Positions 20,036-28,873 of a stretch of DNA of 64,000 nucleotides are shown one piece after another. A program made the position numbers and the translations under genes. Where the stretch lies: assembly GCA_009379725.1 (NCBI GenBank), contig WHTF01000002.1:39531-103530 (forward strand). Direction: 5' to 3'. A model generated the notes under the pieces. It worked only from the letters and a program-made list of their open reading frames with translations, ran no database searches and was not told the DNA's origin. The DNA is from Deltaproteobacteria bacterium (lineage in GTDB: Bacteria; Desulfobacterota; Binatia; UBA9968). Numbering within the stretch: position 1 is the first letter of the stretch; every line of letters begins with the position of its first letter.

Positions 20036-20425
20036 TCATTTGTCCTTTCTCAGCCTGAAGGCATCAGCAAATTCTTGAACTCTCGTTTTCGGCTTGGAGT
20101 GGATCAAATTGGTAATCGGCACAAGATGCTTGGAGTAGATTTCGGCCAGGCGATCCACCATCTGTTGCAGCTCCATCGAAGCCGGCTGGTATCGATATAC
20201 AGAAGACTGCCCTACCGTGGCCGTGACGAAACCGTCCGCAGACAGCCGAGCCAATAGCTCGGCTGTCTGCCGTTGATCGATGTAAAGCCTGTTCGCCACA
20301 GTTTCGCAACTCCATTCTTCGTCCGGCTTGCTGCGAAGCAGCAGCAATGCCTCCAGATGTGCGACAGAATCGATTCTGTCGAGCACAAATTGCCGTACGT
20401 CGTGCGGGATCAATTCATCATTCAT
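20036..20425 (-). CDS. Winged-helix DNA-binding protein of DUF5985 cluster
   Basis: This 129-residue protein has a winged helix-turn-helix in its first 80 residues: LEALLLLRSKPDEEWSC, VANRLYIDQRQTAELLARL, and a wing GFVTATVGQSSVYRYQP. A C-terminal helix follows that could dimerise (MVDRLAEIYSKHLVPITNL). It resembles MarR/TrmB-like regulators and is the first gene of the three-gene unit. It probably controls its own operon; a direct link with the neighbouring kinases is only suggested by position. Confidence 0.65.
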   Translation of the reverse strand: MNDELIPHDVRQFVLDRIDSVAHLEALLLLRSKPDEEWSCETVANRLYIDQRQTAELLARLSADGFVTATVGQSSVYRYQPASMELQQMVDRLAEIYSKHLVPITNLIHSKPKTRVQEFADAFRLRKDK

Positions 20426-20737
20426 GAGCGAATTTCACCTACCGGCAATAAATTACTTGTTGTCGATTGCTCCGGGAAGTATTCCTTATCGCCACTTTTA
20501 AGAGCAAGACGCTTGCTTTGTCAATCTTGTGAACGCGATTATCCAAAGACGCGAAAAGCGACGATTTTTGTGTCGCATTCGATTTGCTGCCGATCAGCAC
20601 GACTGATTGCTCGAAGAACGGCATTTTTACCGGTTTAAAATAAAGACCTTTATATGACTCGTTGGCACTCTGAATGACTCTTCTGGTCAAAACCTGCCAA
20701 CTCCGCGCGGGTATGAGGTTTGCATTTTACGCGCAAA
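20426..20737. other. Divergent intergenic region
   Basis: This is a 312-base stretch between the winged-helix gene and the response regulator. I see no supported gene; an 83-codon open frame on the minus strand has no recognisable features. It probably contains the promoters for both divergent units. Confidence 0.4.
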
Positions 20738-21304
20738 ATGGCGACAAAAGCTTCCTTTCGAAGACTGCAGCATGCGGATCTCTGGCACTTCTGCTCGAAT
20801 TGTGAGAATTGGCCTAACTCGGGCTATGAGGAAAAAGACAACGGCGATCCGCCTTTGGATCGCTTGTGTTCCGGTTGTGTTGAGAAGCAGAGGGAAGGAA
20901 AATGCCAGTGGTTCACTGTAACACGAACAACAACTCCGCCCCCTCCCAAGAAGATCCTGATAATCGAAGACCATCCCAACGTTCGCCGTGTGCTCACTAT
21001 CACCCTAGGTCATCTGGGCTACGAAACCCTTCAAGCTGCAGACGGGTGCACCGGAATAAAAATGAGCCTGGCGGAAAATCCCGATCTCATTTTATTGGAT
21101 ATCTCGTTGCCTGATTCCAGTGGCTTCGAAACGGCACGAACAATAAAAGAGAATCCCAAAACTAATCAGATCCCCATCGTGGCATGCTCAGGCTGGAACC
21201 GCGAAGAGATAGTCACGCAGGGACTGGAATCAGGGATCGTGGAATTTCTCGCCAAACCGATCTCTCCGGAAGTACTCGTTGAAGTGATTAAAAGACTTAC
21301 TTAA
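20738..21304 (+). CDS. Single-domain response regulator with N-terminal zinc-knuckle-like segment
   Basis: From the ATG at 20738 the protein has 188 residues; a TTG at 20720 is an in-frame alternative. Residues 1-60 contain Cys19, Cys22, Cys44 and Cys47 in LWHFCSNCENW and LDRLCSGCVEK, an arrangement fit to bind zinc. After a proline-rich linker (TTTPPPPKK), a complete receiver follows with acidic pair IIEDHPN, phospho-acceptor Asp121 in LILLDISLPD, the conserved Ser/Lys switch and FLAKPIS. There is no known output domain, so it may act by protein contact through the Cys segment. That segment resembles small stand-alone zinc proteins of similar bacteria. No clear ribosome site is seen. It lies near two hybrid kinases that lack an output. 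Confidence 0.75.
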   Translation: MATKASFRRLQHADLWHFCSNCENWPNSGYEEKDNGDPPLDRLCSGCVEKQREGKCQWFTVTRTTTPPPPKKILIIEDHPNVRRVLTITLGHLGYETLQAADGCTGIKMSLAENPDLILLDISLPDSSGFETARTIKENPKTNQIPIVACSGWNREEIVTQGLESGIVEFLAKPISPEVLVEVIKRLT

Positions 21305-21400
21305 TAATAATATTTGCCCTCGCTGCATGAGTTTACGACGTCTATCGGAGCTTGTAAGTTCACCGGCAACTCTCGTGTTCAGGAGCCGTGACATACGTAG

Positions 21401-21432
21401 AAAGCCCTTTGACAGTGATGTCAAAGGGCTTT
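21401..21432. terminator. Bidirectional intrinsic terminator
   Basis: A perfect 14-base-pair stem (AAAGCCCTTTGACA and its complement) with a GTGA loop lies between the response regulator and the oppositely oriented tRNA gene. A run of A on one side and T on the other lets it end transcription in both directions. Confidence 0.85.
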
Positions 21433-21443
21433 TCTGGTCTAAC

Positions 21444-21519
21444 TGGCTCCCCGGGAGGGACTCGAACCCCCGACCAATTGGTTAACAGCCAACTGCTCTA
21501 CCGACTGAGCTACCGGGGA
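21444..21519 (-). tRNA. tRNA-Asn (anticodon GTT)
   Basis: The 76-base gene folds into a full cloverleaf. The acceptor arm TCCCCGG pairs with CCGGGGA, the D arm is GCTC/GAGC, the anticodon stem GTTGG/CCAAT has loop CTGTTAA, and the T arm holds TTCGAGT. The 3' GCCA is encoded. There is no sign of an integrated element at its 3' end. Confidence 0.97.
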
Positions 21520-21658
21520 AATAAGTTGGGTAATTTTTCTAACTTAATTCCGCCACAAGATGAATTATACAAGCAATTAAGCAGATCATTTATTTAGCAT
21601 AGGAAAGCAGCAAATTCTAGGCGGTTTATGCAGGAAATCGGCATCTGCTCAGGTTTGG

Positions 21659-22132
21659 TTATCTAAATCCCAATTGTTGCAGTTCTCGGAGCATCTTTTG
21701 ATGATGCGTGGCCGGCCAGTAGATACGGCGGCATCCGGCACACCAAAAAAAAATCTCCTGGGTTGAAAAGACGTATTCAGGTACCCGATCCCTCACCGAA
21801 TCCTTCGAGCGCGGCTGCAGCAAGCCGTTGCATGAAAGACAACGCCTGAAAAGATCATCACGCCAAGTCAGACTAAACTTCTCGACAACCTGACGGAGCT
21901 GCTCGCGAAAATCATTGCTTTCAATGAAAACAAACTCCGGTGGTTGCCTGAGCCGCAAGCCGCGGTCCCGGGTAAGGATAACGCGACCCTGCTGGCGCGC
22001 CGCTCGGATCAAACCATAGCCTGACAGGTGCCGGCCGTAGATGACGTCTTGGCCGATCACCCGCAGCCATTTCGCCAGCCGGCCAAGCATACGGTCGGCC
22101 GCGAACTTCAATTGCGGCGTGGATTCCGACAT
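21659..22132 (-). CDS. Mut7-C RNase domain protein
   Basis: The 157-residue protein starts at the ATG at 22132; a longer frame upstream is unlikely because it would overlap the divergent gene deeply. It begins with FAADRMLGRLAKWLRVIGQDV, the PIN-like Mut7-C core, followed by LTRDRGLRLR. Two CxxC pairs (RRCLSCNGLL and FFWCAGCRRIYW) then form a zinc ribbon. This is the standard architecture of the Mut7-C family, predicted RNases of unknown target. It is divergently arranged with the transglutaminase gene, with about 60 bases between starts. Confidence 0.85.
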   Translation of the reverse strand: MSESTPQLKFAADRMLGRLAKWLRVIGQDVIYGRHLSGYGLIRAARQQGRVILTRDRGLRLRQPPEFVFIESNDFREQLRQVVEKFSLTWRDDLFRRCLSCNGLLQPRSKDSVRDRVPEYVFSTQEIFFWCAGCRRIYWPATHHQKMLRELQQLGFR

Positions 22133-22192
22133 TTGCGTCCACCGAGTTTGAATTGCTGCGCCTTTGCCTTTAGCATAGCTGTGTTTTACAGC

Positions 22193-23656
22193 ATGACTTT
22201 GAAACATTCCATTGGCCTTGCCATCGTCCTGTTCTGGTGTGTGATGAATTTCCTGCTCATCAAACGCCAGATCTGGGCGCCCCCGCCGCCGCTTTTCGTC
22301 CGCGGCACGGAAATGATCACAGAACCGCGCCAGGAATGGTGGGGAATCTATTACCGCGGCGAAAAAATCGGCTATACCTCCCAAACCATCGAACCCCATC
22401 TGGACGGCTATCAGTTAACAGACGACTCGATGTTGCGCCTAAATCTAATGGGAACGACGCGGAACGCCTCAACCCGCTTGGCCATGAATGTCGACAAAGA
22501 ATGGGTGCTCAAAAACTTCGACTTCGAGCTCCAATCCAACGATGTTCATTTCAAGTCCCGCGGCAAAGTCGTACCCGGCAAACTGCAGCTCGAAATCGAA
22601 TCCGCCGGCCACACGTCGGCGCAGGAAATCGCGCTGACACAACCGCCTTACCTGCTCGCCGCTCTCAAACCTTTGGTCGCAACCCAACAATTAGAACCCG
22701 GCAAAGAACATTTCTTCGCCACCTTCGATCCGTCGACTCTCTCGCAACAAATAACCTCGGTCGTCATTGAAGCACGAGAGCAGACTTTAATCGGCAATAA
22801 GAGGGAACCGGCCATCCGCTTCCGACAAAAATTCAAAGGGCTTTCCGTCCTTTCCTGGATCGATGGCCAAGGCCGTACCCTGAAGGAAGAAAGTCCCGGT
22901 GGATTTGCTCTCCTGCGTGAAACGCAGCAAGAAGCGAAAGGTTTCACCGGTTCGCGCGCCGTTCCGTTAGACATGATTGCTCAAAGCTCGGTTCCTGTCG
23001 GCGCGACCATTACCGAGCCGGAGAGCAGAAGTGTGCTTCGGCTAAAACTGACCGGAGTTAATCTGGCAAACTTTGGCTTGAACCAGGGCCGTCAGCAGTT
23101 GAGCGAAAATGAACTTCGGGTTGAACGGGAAAAAGTCAGTCCGTCCGACACTTTTCAAATTCCGCTGCAAGACCGCCGCTTCAGCTCATTCTTACAATCG
23201 ACCGCTTTCCTGCAAAGCGATCATCCGCGGATTCGCGACCTTGCCCGGCAAATCCTTGGCTCCGAGACCGATGCGCTTAAAGCCGTTCTGCGTCTGAAGA
23301 ACTGGGTTTATAAGGAAATAAAGAAAGAGCCCACGGTAAGCGTTCCCAACGCTCTCGAAGTTTTACAAACCAGGAAAGGCGATTGCAACGAACACACGGT
23401 GCTGTTCAACGCACTGGCGCGCGCCGCGGGTATTCCGGCCAGAACCGTCGTCGGTGTCGTCTATCTGCGTAACGCATTCTACTACCACGCCTGGTCCGAA
23501 GTGTGGCTCGGCACCTGGATCTCGCTGGACTCGGTGCTCGATCAATTTCCCGCCGATGTCACTCATATTAAATTCATCGAAGGCGAAATTGACCGGCAGG
23601 TAAATGTTCTGCAGTTGATCGGCCACTTAAAAATAGAAGTTCTGGAAGAGGGTTAG
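22193..23656 (+). CDS. Membrane-anchored transglutaminase-like protein
   Basis: The likely start is the ATG at 22193, giving 487 residues; the extra upstream frame overlaps the divergent Mut7-C gene. One N-terminal helix (HSIGLAIVLFWCVMNFLLI) anchors it and puts the body outside the cytoplasm. The C-terminal third is a transglutaminase-like fold with the catalytic Cys in RKGDCNEHT, His in YYHAWSEVWLG and Asp in WISLDSVLDQ. The long N-terminal domain (WGIYYRGEKIGYTSQTI) is typical of proteins found with ABC exporters. The ABC ATPase and permease follow at 93 bases, suggesting a common operon. Substrate is unknown. Confidence 0.8.
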   Translation: MTLKHSIGLAIVLFWCVMNFLLIKRQIWAPPPPLFVRGTEMITEPRQEWWGIYYRGEKIGYTSQTIEPHLDGYQLTDDSMLRLNLMGTTRNASTRLAMNVDKEWVLKNFDFELQSNDVHFKSRGKVVPGKLQLEIESAGHTSAQEIALTQPPYLLAALKPLVATQQLEPGKEHFFATFDPSTLSQQITSVVIEAREQTLIGNKREPAIRFRQKFKGLSVLSWIDGQGRTLKEESPGGFALLRETQQEAKGFTGSRAVPLDMIAQSSVPVGATITEPESRSVLRLKLTGVNLANFGLNQGRQQLSENELRVEREKVSPSDTFQIPLQDRRFSSFLQSTAFLQSDHPRIRDLARQILGSETDALKAVLRLKNWVYKEIKKEPTVSVPNALEVLQTRKGDCNEHTVLFNALARAAGIPARTVVGVVYLRNAFYYHAWSEVWLGTWISLDSVLDQFPADVTHIKFIEGEIDRQVNVLQLIGHLKIEVLEEG

Positions 23657-23749
23657 CACCCTGGGATTGCGAACTCCATGCAAGCAGCGGCTGCAATGGA
23701 AACGAGCGACCGGCGGCAATGAAAACCCGGGGGTTCAAAATAAAGTCGT

Positions 23750-24511
23750 ATGATACGCATCGTTGATTTACGCAAGCAGTATGGCCGCCTGGCCGCCGTC
23801 GATGGCTTGAACATCGAAGTCTCCGAGGGCGAGATCTTCGGCTTCCTTGGTCCCAATGGCGCCGGGAAAACCACCACCATCAGGGTGATGATGGGCATCT
23901 TGAAGGCGACCTCGGGACAGGTGATTCTCGGCGGCCATGACATTGAGCGCGAGCCCGAGCAAGCCAAAGCCATCGCCGGCTTCATTCCCGACCGCCCTTT
24001 CATCTATGAGAAACTCAGCGCCAAGGAGTTTCTCATTTTCATCGGCAAATTACGCCGCATGGACTCGGCGCGATTGCAGCGCCGGATTGCGGAGCTCCTG
24101 GAACATCTCGAATTGCTCGATTGGCAGGACGAGCTGGTGGAAGGTTTCTCCCACGGCATGAAACAGCGTCTGGTGTTGTGCGCCGCGCTCGTCCATGAGC
24201 CGCGCATTCTGGTTGTCGACGAGCCTATGGTGGGCATGGACCCGAAAGGCGCGCGCACTCTCAAGGATTTATTTCGCTCCTTGGCAAGAGCCGGCACGGC
24301 GATCTTTCTCTCGACGCATAGCATCAGCGTTGCGCAAGAAGTTTGCCACAGGATCGGTATCATTCAGAAAGGCCATCTGATCGCCAGCGGCACCATGGCC
24401 GATCTCCATCGTCTCACGCGCGCGCAGGACAGGAATTTGGAAGATGTTTTCCTCGAACTGACCCGGCAACAGGATGACCTAGCGGTCATCGAGAGGGACC
24501 GACAGCTTTGA
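23750..24511 (+). CDS. ABC transporter ATP-binding protein
   Basis: The 253-residue ATPase has Walker A GPNGAGKTTT, the signature FSHGMKQRL (a variant of LSGGQ), Walker B ILVVDEPMVGMD, and the switch His in FLSTHSIS. It belongs to the ABC-2 type class. The downstream permease starts within its stop codon (TTGA), so both are made together. With the upstream transglutaminase, the operon probably exports or assembles something at the envelope; the cargo is not predictable. Confidence 0.9.
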   Translation: MIRIVDLRKQYGRLAAVDGLNIEVSEGEIFGFLGPNGAGKTTTIRVMMGILKATSGQVILGGHDIEREPEQAKAIAGFIPDRPFIYEKLSAKEFLIFIGKLRRMDSARLQRRIAELLEHLELLDWQDELVEGFSHGMKQRLVLCAALVHEPRILVVDEPMVGMDPKGARTLKDLFRSLARAGTAIFLSTHSISVAQEVCHRIGIIQKGHLIASGTMADLHRLTRAQDRNLEDVFLELTRQQDDLAVIERDRQL

Positions 24512-26199
24512 CTTCCGTCTTACTCCTGCTCTCGCCCACGTGGTTATCTTGGAAGAACGAATTTCGCCGTGGCGGCGATCGCTGGGGCCGTCGCTCCTTT
24601 TTGTTCGCCTTGAGCATCGGCTTTTGGATTGGCACTTTTTACGTGATCCGCCGCGTCCTGACGTATTTCCAATCGGTTCATGAGCTCGGCCCGGCTCTCG
24701 CCTATCAGCTGTTGCTGATCGTTCTTCTGACTTTTCTGTCGATGCTGCTGTTCAGCAACTTGATCACCGCGCTATCGGCTTTTTTTCTGGCCCGCGACTT
24801 GGATTTGATTATGTCGACGCCGCTGTCGCAGGATTTGTTCTACTATTCGCGCCTGATCATCACCACCGCCAATTCTTCCTGGATGGTGCTGTTCTTCAGC
24901 TTACCGATCTTTGCCGCTTACGGCGCTGTTTTCGGCGGCGGGATTCTTTTTTACCTATGGGTGATTCTATGCCTGCCTTTATTCTTAATCATCCCCGCTT
25001 CTTTCGGCGTCTTGGTCACTCATCTTTTTGTCTATTTTCTTCCCGCCAAGCGAGTCCGCGACATACTTTTTTTTGTCGGTCTGTTCGCATTCATTGTGAT
25101 CTATTTTCTCTTCCGCTTGTCCCAGCCGGAACGGCTGGTCCGGCCGGAGAGCTTCGGACACTTCGTCCAGTTTTTAACCGCCATGGAAACACCGTCTTCG
25201 CCCTACCTGCCAAGCAGTTGGTCCGCCGAAATTTTGGCTGGAACTTTGTTCCAGCGATCTACGGACCAAGGTTTTTATTACGCGCTGATGGCGAGTTACG
25301 CGCTATTTTTCCCCCTCGCCACGTCGTGGATATCGAGCGCGGTCTATTTGGACGGCTGGTCCAAAGCACAGGAATCCAGGCAGGGGCGGCGCAAACTCGA
25401 ATGGCTCGATAGGGTTATCTTCCTAGTGACCCGACCTTTCTCTCCGGTGGTCCAAGCCGTCATGGTCAAAGACATCAAGACTTTCATGCGCGATGCCACT
25501 CAGTGGTCTCAAGTATTTCTTCTCGTCGCGCTGGTGGTCGTTTATCTTTACAATTTCAAAGTGTTGCCGCTCGATCGGTCGCCAATGCCGGCGGAAACGA
25601 TAAGAATTGTCGTTTCGTTCGCCAATCTGGCACTCGTTGGTTTCGTTCTCAGTGCCGTCGCCATGCGCTTTGCCTTTCCCGCAGTCAGTCTCGAAGGGAA
25701 AGCATTCTGGCTTTTGCAAACCGCGCCGATATCGTTGAAGTCGCTTCTGTGGAGCAAGTTTTGGCTTAACCTATTACCCCTTCTTTTGATCGGTGAATTA
25801 CTGGTCTTCGCCAGCAATCTGATGCTGCGCGTACCGGCATGGATGATGATGCTGTCATTGGTGACGGTTTTTGCGATGACCTTCGGAATTACCGCGATCT
25901 GTGTCGGCGTCGGCGCAATCTATCCGAGGTTTGCTTATGATCATGTTGCGGAAATTTCCACCAGCTTCGGCGGCGCGATCTGTATGATTTTCAGCATCGG
26001 CTTCATCGGACTCACGGTGATGGTCGAAGCCTGGCCGATTTATCTACTCGCGAGCCAATCCCTACGCTCCGGCGAAACTCAAACCGTGACACCGTGGCTG
26101 ATTGCCCCCTCTCTCCTGACTGCATTCGCTCTGGCTGTTGTTGCCGTGGTCGTGCCTATTAGAAAAGCTTTAGGAAGCTTGGAAGCGATGAAGGATTGA
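24508..26199 (+). CDS. ABC-2-type transporter permease
   Basis: This 563-residue integral membrane protein has about 12 helices (LLIVLLTFLSMLLFSNLI, MVLFFSLPIFAAYGAVFGG, FFVGLFAFIVIYFLF and others). It starts at a TTG that overlaps the stop of its ATPase by four bases. Its length and helix distribution fit the putative ABC-2 permease subunits that hold both halves in one chain. A central soluble stretch (DGWSKAQESRQGRRKLEW) precedes the second half. It works with the ATPase encoded at 23750-24511. Confidence 0.85.
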   Translation: MTSVLLLLSPTWLSWKNEFRRGGDRWGRRSFLFALSIGFWIGTFYVIRRVLTYFQSVHELGPALAYQLLLIVLLTFLSMLLFSNLITALSAFFLARDLDLIMSTPLSQDLFYYSRLIITTANSSWMVLFFSLPIFAAYGAVFGGGILFYLWVILCLPLFLIIPASFGVLVTHLFVYFLPAKRVRDILFFVGLFAFIVIYFLFRLSQPERLVRPESFGHFVQFLTAMETPSSPYLPSSWSAEILAGTLFQRSTDQGFYYALMASYALFFPLATSWISSAVYLDGWSKAQESRQGRRKLEWLDRVIFLVTRPFSPVVQAVMVKDIKTFMRDATQWSQVFLLVALVVVYLYNFKVLPLDRSPMPAETIRIVVSFANLALVGFVLSAVAMRFAFPAVSLEGKAFWLLQTAPISLKSLLWSKFWLNLLPLLLIGELLVFASNLMLRVPAWMMMLSLVTVFAMTFGITAICVGVGAIYPRFAYDHVAEISTSFGGAICMIFSIGFIGLTVMVEAWPIYLLASQSLRSGETQTVTPWLIAPSLLTAFALAVVAVVVPIRKALGSLEAMKD

Positions 26200-26272
26200 C
26201 GGGAACAGAATGAGCGCGCAAGCATGAACATACCATCCAATCGCTCGATCAAAAGATGGTCGGAGGTTCTTT

Positions 26273-26941
26273 ATGGAACTGATTCACACCCTATACCAGC
26301 CTGAGGGCCAAGGTCCTCATCCGACCATTTTGACGCTGCACGGCCGCGGCGCGAACGCTCTCGATCTGCTTGGTCTCGCTCCCCATATTTGCGATGGCCG
26401 CTTTTTTGTCATCTGCCCGCAAGGTCCCTTGGAGACGCCGATCGGATCGGAAGCCACCGGTTATGCTTGGTATCCGATGAGCTTGGGTGGCCCCCCGGAT
26501 ATTGCAGCAATCCTCGAGTCCCGGCAAAAGCTTTACCGATTTCTCGACGAATGCATGACGCGGTATCCCATCGACGCGACGAAACTGCTGGTTCTTGGCT
26601 TCAGTCAAGGCGGGGTGATGGCCTATAGTTTGGCACTGGCGCAGCCGGATCGCTTTGCCGCGCTGGTTGCGCTGAGCACCTGGCTGCCACGGGAACTCGT
26701 TCCCCATCTTTCGCTCGGCGCTACGCGGCAGCCCTTGCCGACGCTGGTTCAACACGGCACTCAAGACTCGACGATTGAGATCGACCGGGCAAGGAGCTCA
26801 GTGGAAACTCTTCGTCAAGCGCGAGTATCGCTCACCTACCGGGAGTATGAGATGGGCCATGAAATCAGGGCGAGAAGCCTTTCCGACCTCTCGGCCTGGC
26901 TGGAAGAGAAAGTGCTGTCGCCGAAGATATCGGCGAAGTGA
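26273..26941 (+). CDS. Phospholipase/carboxylesterase family alpha/beta hydrolase
   Basis: This 222-residue hydrolase has the LHGRGANALDLLGLA oxyanion region, the nucleophile elbow GFSQGG (Ser), an Asp in HGTQDSTIEI and the catalytic His in YEMGHEI. These match the carboxylesterase 2 / predicted esterase family, which cleaves short acyl esters. No signal peptide is seen, so it is cytoplasmic. The ATG is preceded by GGAGG. It is separated by 73 bases from the transporter genes and converges with htpX. Confidence 0.88.
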   Translation: MELIHTLYQPEGQGPHPTILTLHGRGANALDLLGLAPHICDGRFFVICPQGPLETPIGSEATGYAWYPMSLGGPPDIAAILESRQKLYRFLDECMTRYPIDATKLLVLGFSQGGVMAYSLALAQPDRFAALVALSTWLPRELVPHLSLGATRQPLPTLVQHGTQDSTIEIDRARSSVETLRQARVSLTYREYEMGHEIRARSLSDLSAWLEEKVLSPKISAK

Positions 26942-26948
26942 ACTGCGA

Positions 26949-27827
26949 TTAACGCTGCATGTAACTATGGTCTTTTGCCATCGCCTCCAGGCGGGCAATT
27001 CGCTCTTCCATTGGCGGGTGCGTGCTAAACATCGCAGCCATTCCGCCGCCGGTAAGCGGATTAACGATAAACATATGTGCCGTGGCGCTGGCCGTGGCCT
27101 GGCTCGTCTCGAGAGGAATCTGCTGCGAACCTAAGTGCAGCTTGCGTAAAGCGCTGGCCAAGGCGAGCGGGTCTCTCGTGGTCTTGGCCCCGCCGACATC
27201 GGCTCCATACTCCCGTGACCGCGACACCGCCATTTGAATCAGCATGGCGGCAAGCGGCGCGACGATCATCATCACCAACAGGCTGATCATACCGCCACCA
27301 CCTCCCTCGCGGTCTCTGTGGCCTCCGCCAAATATCGCCGCCCATTGCGCCATCGTTGCCAGATAGCTGATAGCGCCTGCCAAGGTGGCCGCGATCGTGC
27401 TTACCAGAATGTCGCGATTAGCTACGTGGGCCAATTCATGCCCCAGGACACCGGACAGTTCCCGCTTATCGAGAATTCGGCGAATACCTGACGTGACTGC
27501 CACTGCGGCGTGGTGCGGATTGCGACCGGTGGCAAAGGCGTTCGGCGTGTCTTGCGGTAGCGTATAAACTTTAGGCATCGGCAGCCCGGCGCGCTGGGCG
27601 AGATCCTGCACGATCCCGTAAAGCTCCGGATCATCCTGCGCCGTTACCTCTTGGCCTCGATACATTTTGATGACGATCTTATCGCTGAACCAGTAACTGA
27701 AGAAATTCATTGCGGCGGCAATCACAAACGCAATCACTGCTCCCTGTTGGCCGCCCAGAATGCCACCGGCCCAGACAAGCAGCGCCGTCAGCATTGCTAA
27801 TAAGATAGTAGTGCGAAACGCGTTCAT
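26949..27827 (-). CDS. htpX: Membrane zinc metalloprotease HtpX (M48)
   Basis: The protein starts best at the ATG at 27827, which has GGGGGG upstream, giving about 292 residues. Two N-terminal helices ([36 protein letters not shown]) precede the M48 domain. That has the zinc motif [11 protein letters not shown], flanking helices, and the third ligand in the EYGADVGGA segment. The loop [14 protein letters not shown] is family-typical. HtpX degrades misfolded inner-membrane proteins in concert with FtsH. Length and domain order are canonical. It converges with the esterase gene. Confidence 0.95.
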   Translation of the reverse strand: MNAFRTTILLAMLTALLVWAGGILGGQQGAVIAFVIAAAMNFFSYWFSDKIVIKMYRGQEVTAQDDPELYGIVQDLAQRAGLPMPKVYTLPQDTPNAFATGRNPHHAAVAVTSGIRRILDKRELSGVLGHELAHVANRDILVSTIAATLAGAISYLATMAQWAAIFGGGHRDREGGGGGMISLLVMMIVAPLAAMLIQMAVSRSREYGADVGGAKTTRDPLALASALRKLHLGSQQIPLETSQATASATAHMFIVNPLTGGGMAAMFSTHPPMEERIARLEAMAKDHSYMQR

Positions 27828-27985
27828 ACGTCCCCCCTTTGTCGTCGTATGGTACGACATCGCAAGTCGATGTCAAGCCACATACGCCGTCATAGGAATC
27901 TGCGCACGACCTTTACAAAAAGCAAGCCCCAAGTTACAGAACAGTCAAGATAGCGCCATTAATCATTATAATAAGGAGAAAATCT

Positions 27986-28858
27986 ATGCGAATTGGAGTG
28001 GTTTTCCCGCAAACAGAAATTGGCAGCGATCCGGCGGCGATCCGCGACTTCGTCCAGACCGCCGAACAGCTCGGCTACCGCCATATCCTGGCTTATGACC
28101 ATGTGTTAGGGGCCAATCCGGCCAGCCGGCCGGGTTGGCGGCCGCCTTATACCCATCAAAGCGCTTTTCATGAACCGCTGGTCCTGTTCGGCTATTTGGC
28201 CGCGCTGACAACGACTATCGAGTTAGTCACAGGCATCTTGATACTACCACAGCGCCAGACTGCATTGGTTGCCAAACAGGCGGCGGCACTGGATCTTTTA
28301 AGCGGTGGCCGTTTGCGTCTGGGCATCGGTATCGGCTGGAACCGAGTTGAATATGAAGCGCTCAATGAGACGTTTGCGAATCGGGGAAGGCGATCGGAGG
28401 AACAGATCGCAGTGCTGCGCATGCTCTGGACCAACGAACTTGTCACATTCGAAGGACGATGGCACAAGATAACAGATGCCGGAATCAATCCATTGCCAAC
28501 CCAGCGGCCGATTCCTATTTGGTTCGGCGGCGGCGATGATCGCGTGTTACGGCGTCTCGCAAGTGTCGGTGACGGCTGGTTTCCTCAACTCCCTCCGGAC
28601 GAAAAATGCCGCGCGGCCATCGAGAAAATAGCAGCTTATGCTCGAGAGGCTGGACGGAATCCGAAAGCTATCGGTATCGAAGGCCGGATCACAATAAACC
28701 AGGAATCGGCGCAGACTTGGCATCAACAGATACGAGCTTGGAAAGAGCTTGGGGCAACCCACCTGAGCGTGAATACCATGAAAGCCGGGTTCGCGACCGC
28801 TGCCGCTCACATCGAGGCAATCCGGCGCTTCCACGAAGCAACAAAAGAGCTTTGGTGA
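27986..28858 (+). CDS. LLM-class (F420-type) flavin-dependent oxidoreductase
   Basis: This 290-residue TIM barrel has the luciferase-like signature: MRIGVVFPQTEIGSDPAAIRDFVQTAEQLGY, YDHVLG, LVTGILILPQRQ, LSGGRLRLGIGIGWN, and PIPIWFGGG. Such enzymes reduce or oxidise small substrates with F420 or FMN. The start is clear, with AAGGAG eight bases upstream. The sequence resembles the TIGR03619-type actinobacterial and environmental group that uses F420. Cofactor choice is inferred from similarity, not shown. It stands alone in its own transcription unit, ending in a hairpin. Confidence 0.85.
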   Translation: MRIGVVFPQTEIGSDPAAIRDFVQTAEQLGYRHILAYDHVLGANPASRPGWRPPYTHQSAFHEPLVLFGYLAALTTTIELVTGILILPQRQTALVAKQAAALDLLSGGRLRLGIGIGWNRVEYEALNETFANRGRRSEEQIAVLRMLWTNELVTFEGRWHKITDAGINPLPTQRPIPIWFGGGDDRVLRRLASVGDGWFPQLPPDEKCRAAIEKIAAYAREAGRNPKAIGIEGRITINQESAQTWHQQIRAWKELGATHLSVNTMKAGFATAAAHIEAIRRFHEATKELW

Positions 28859-28871
28859 TCGGCTCTTTTGT
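28841..28871. terminator. Hairpin terminator at convergent gene ends
   Basis: ACAAAAGAGC (28841-28850) pairs with GCTCTTTTGT (28862-28871) across an 11-base loop that contains the stop codon of the oxidoreductase. The stem ends in runs of A and T on both sides, so it can serve this gene and the convergent aminopeptidase-like gene. Confidence 0.7.
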
Positions 28872-28873
28872 CG

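Noticed and set aside
20439..20690. 83-codon minus-strand frame upstream of the winged-helix gene
   Set aside because: No domain, no ribosome site and atypical composition; treated as intergenic.
21444..21600. tRNA-Asn as an integration site
   Set aside because: No second copy of the tRNA 3' end and no integrase nearby.
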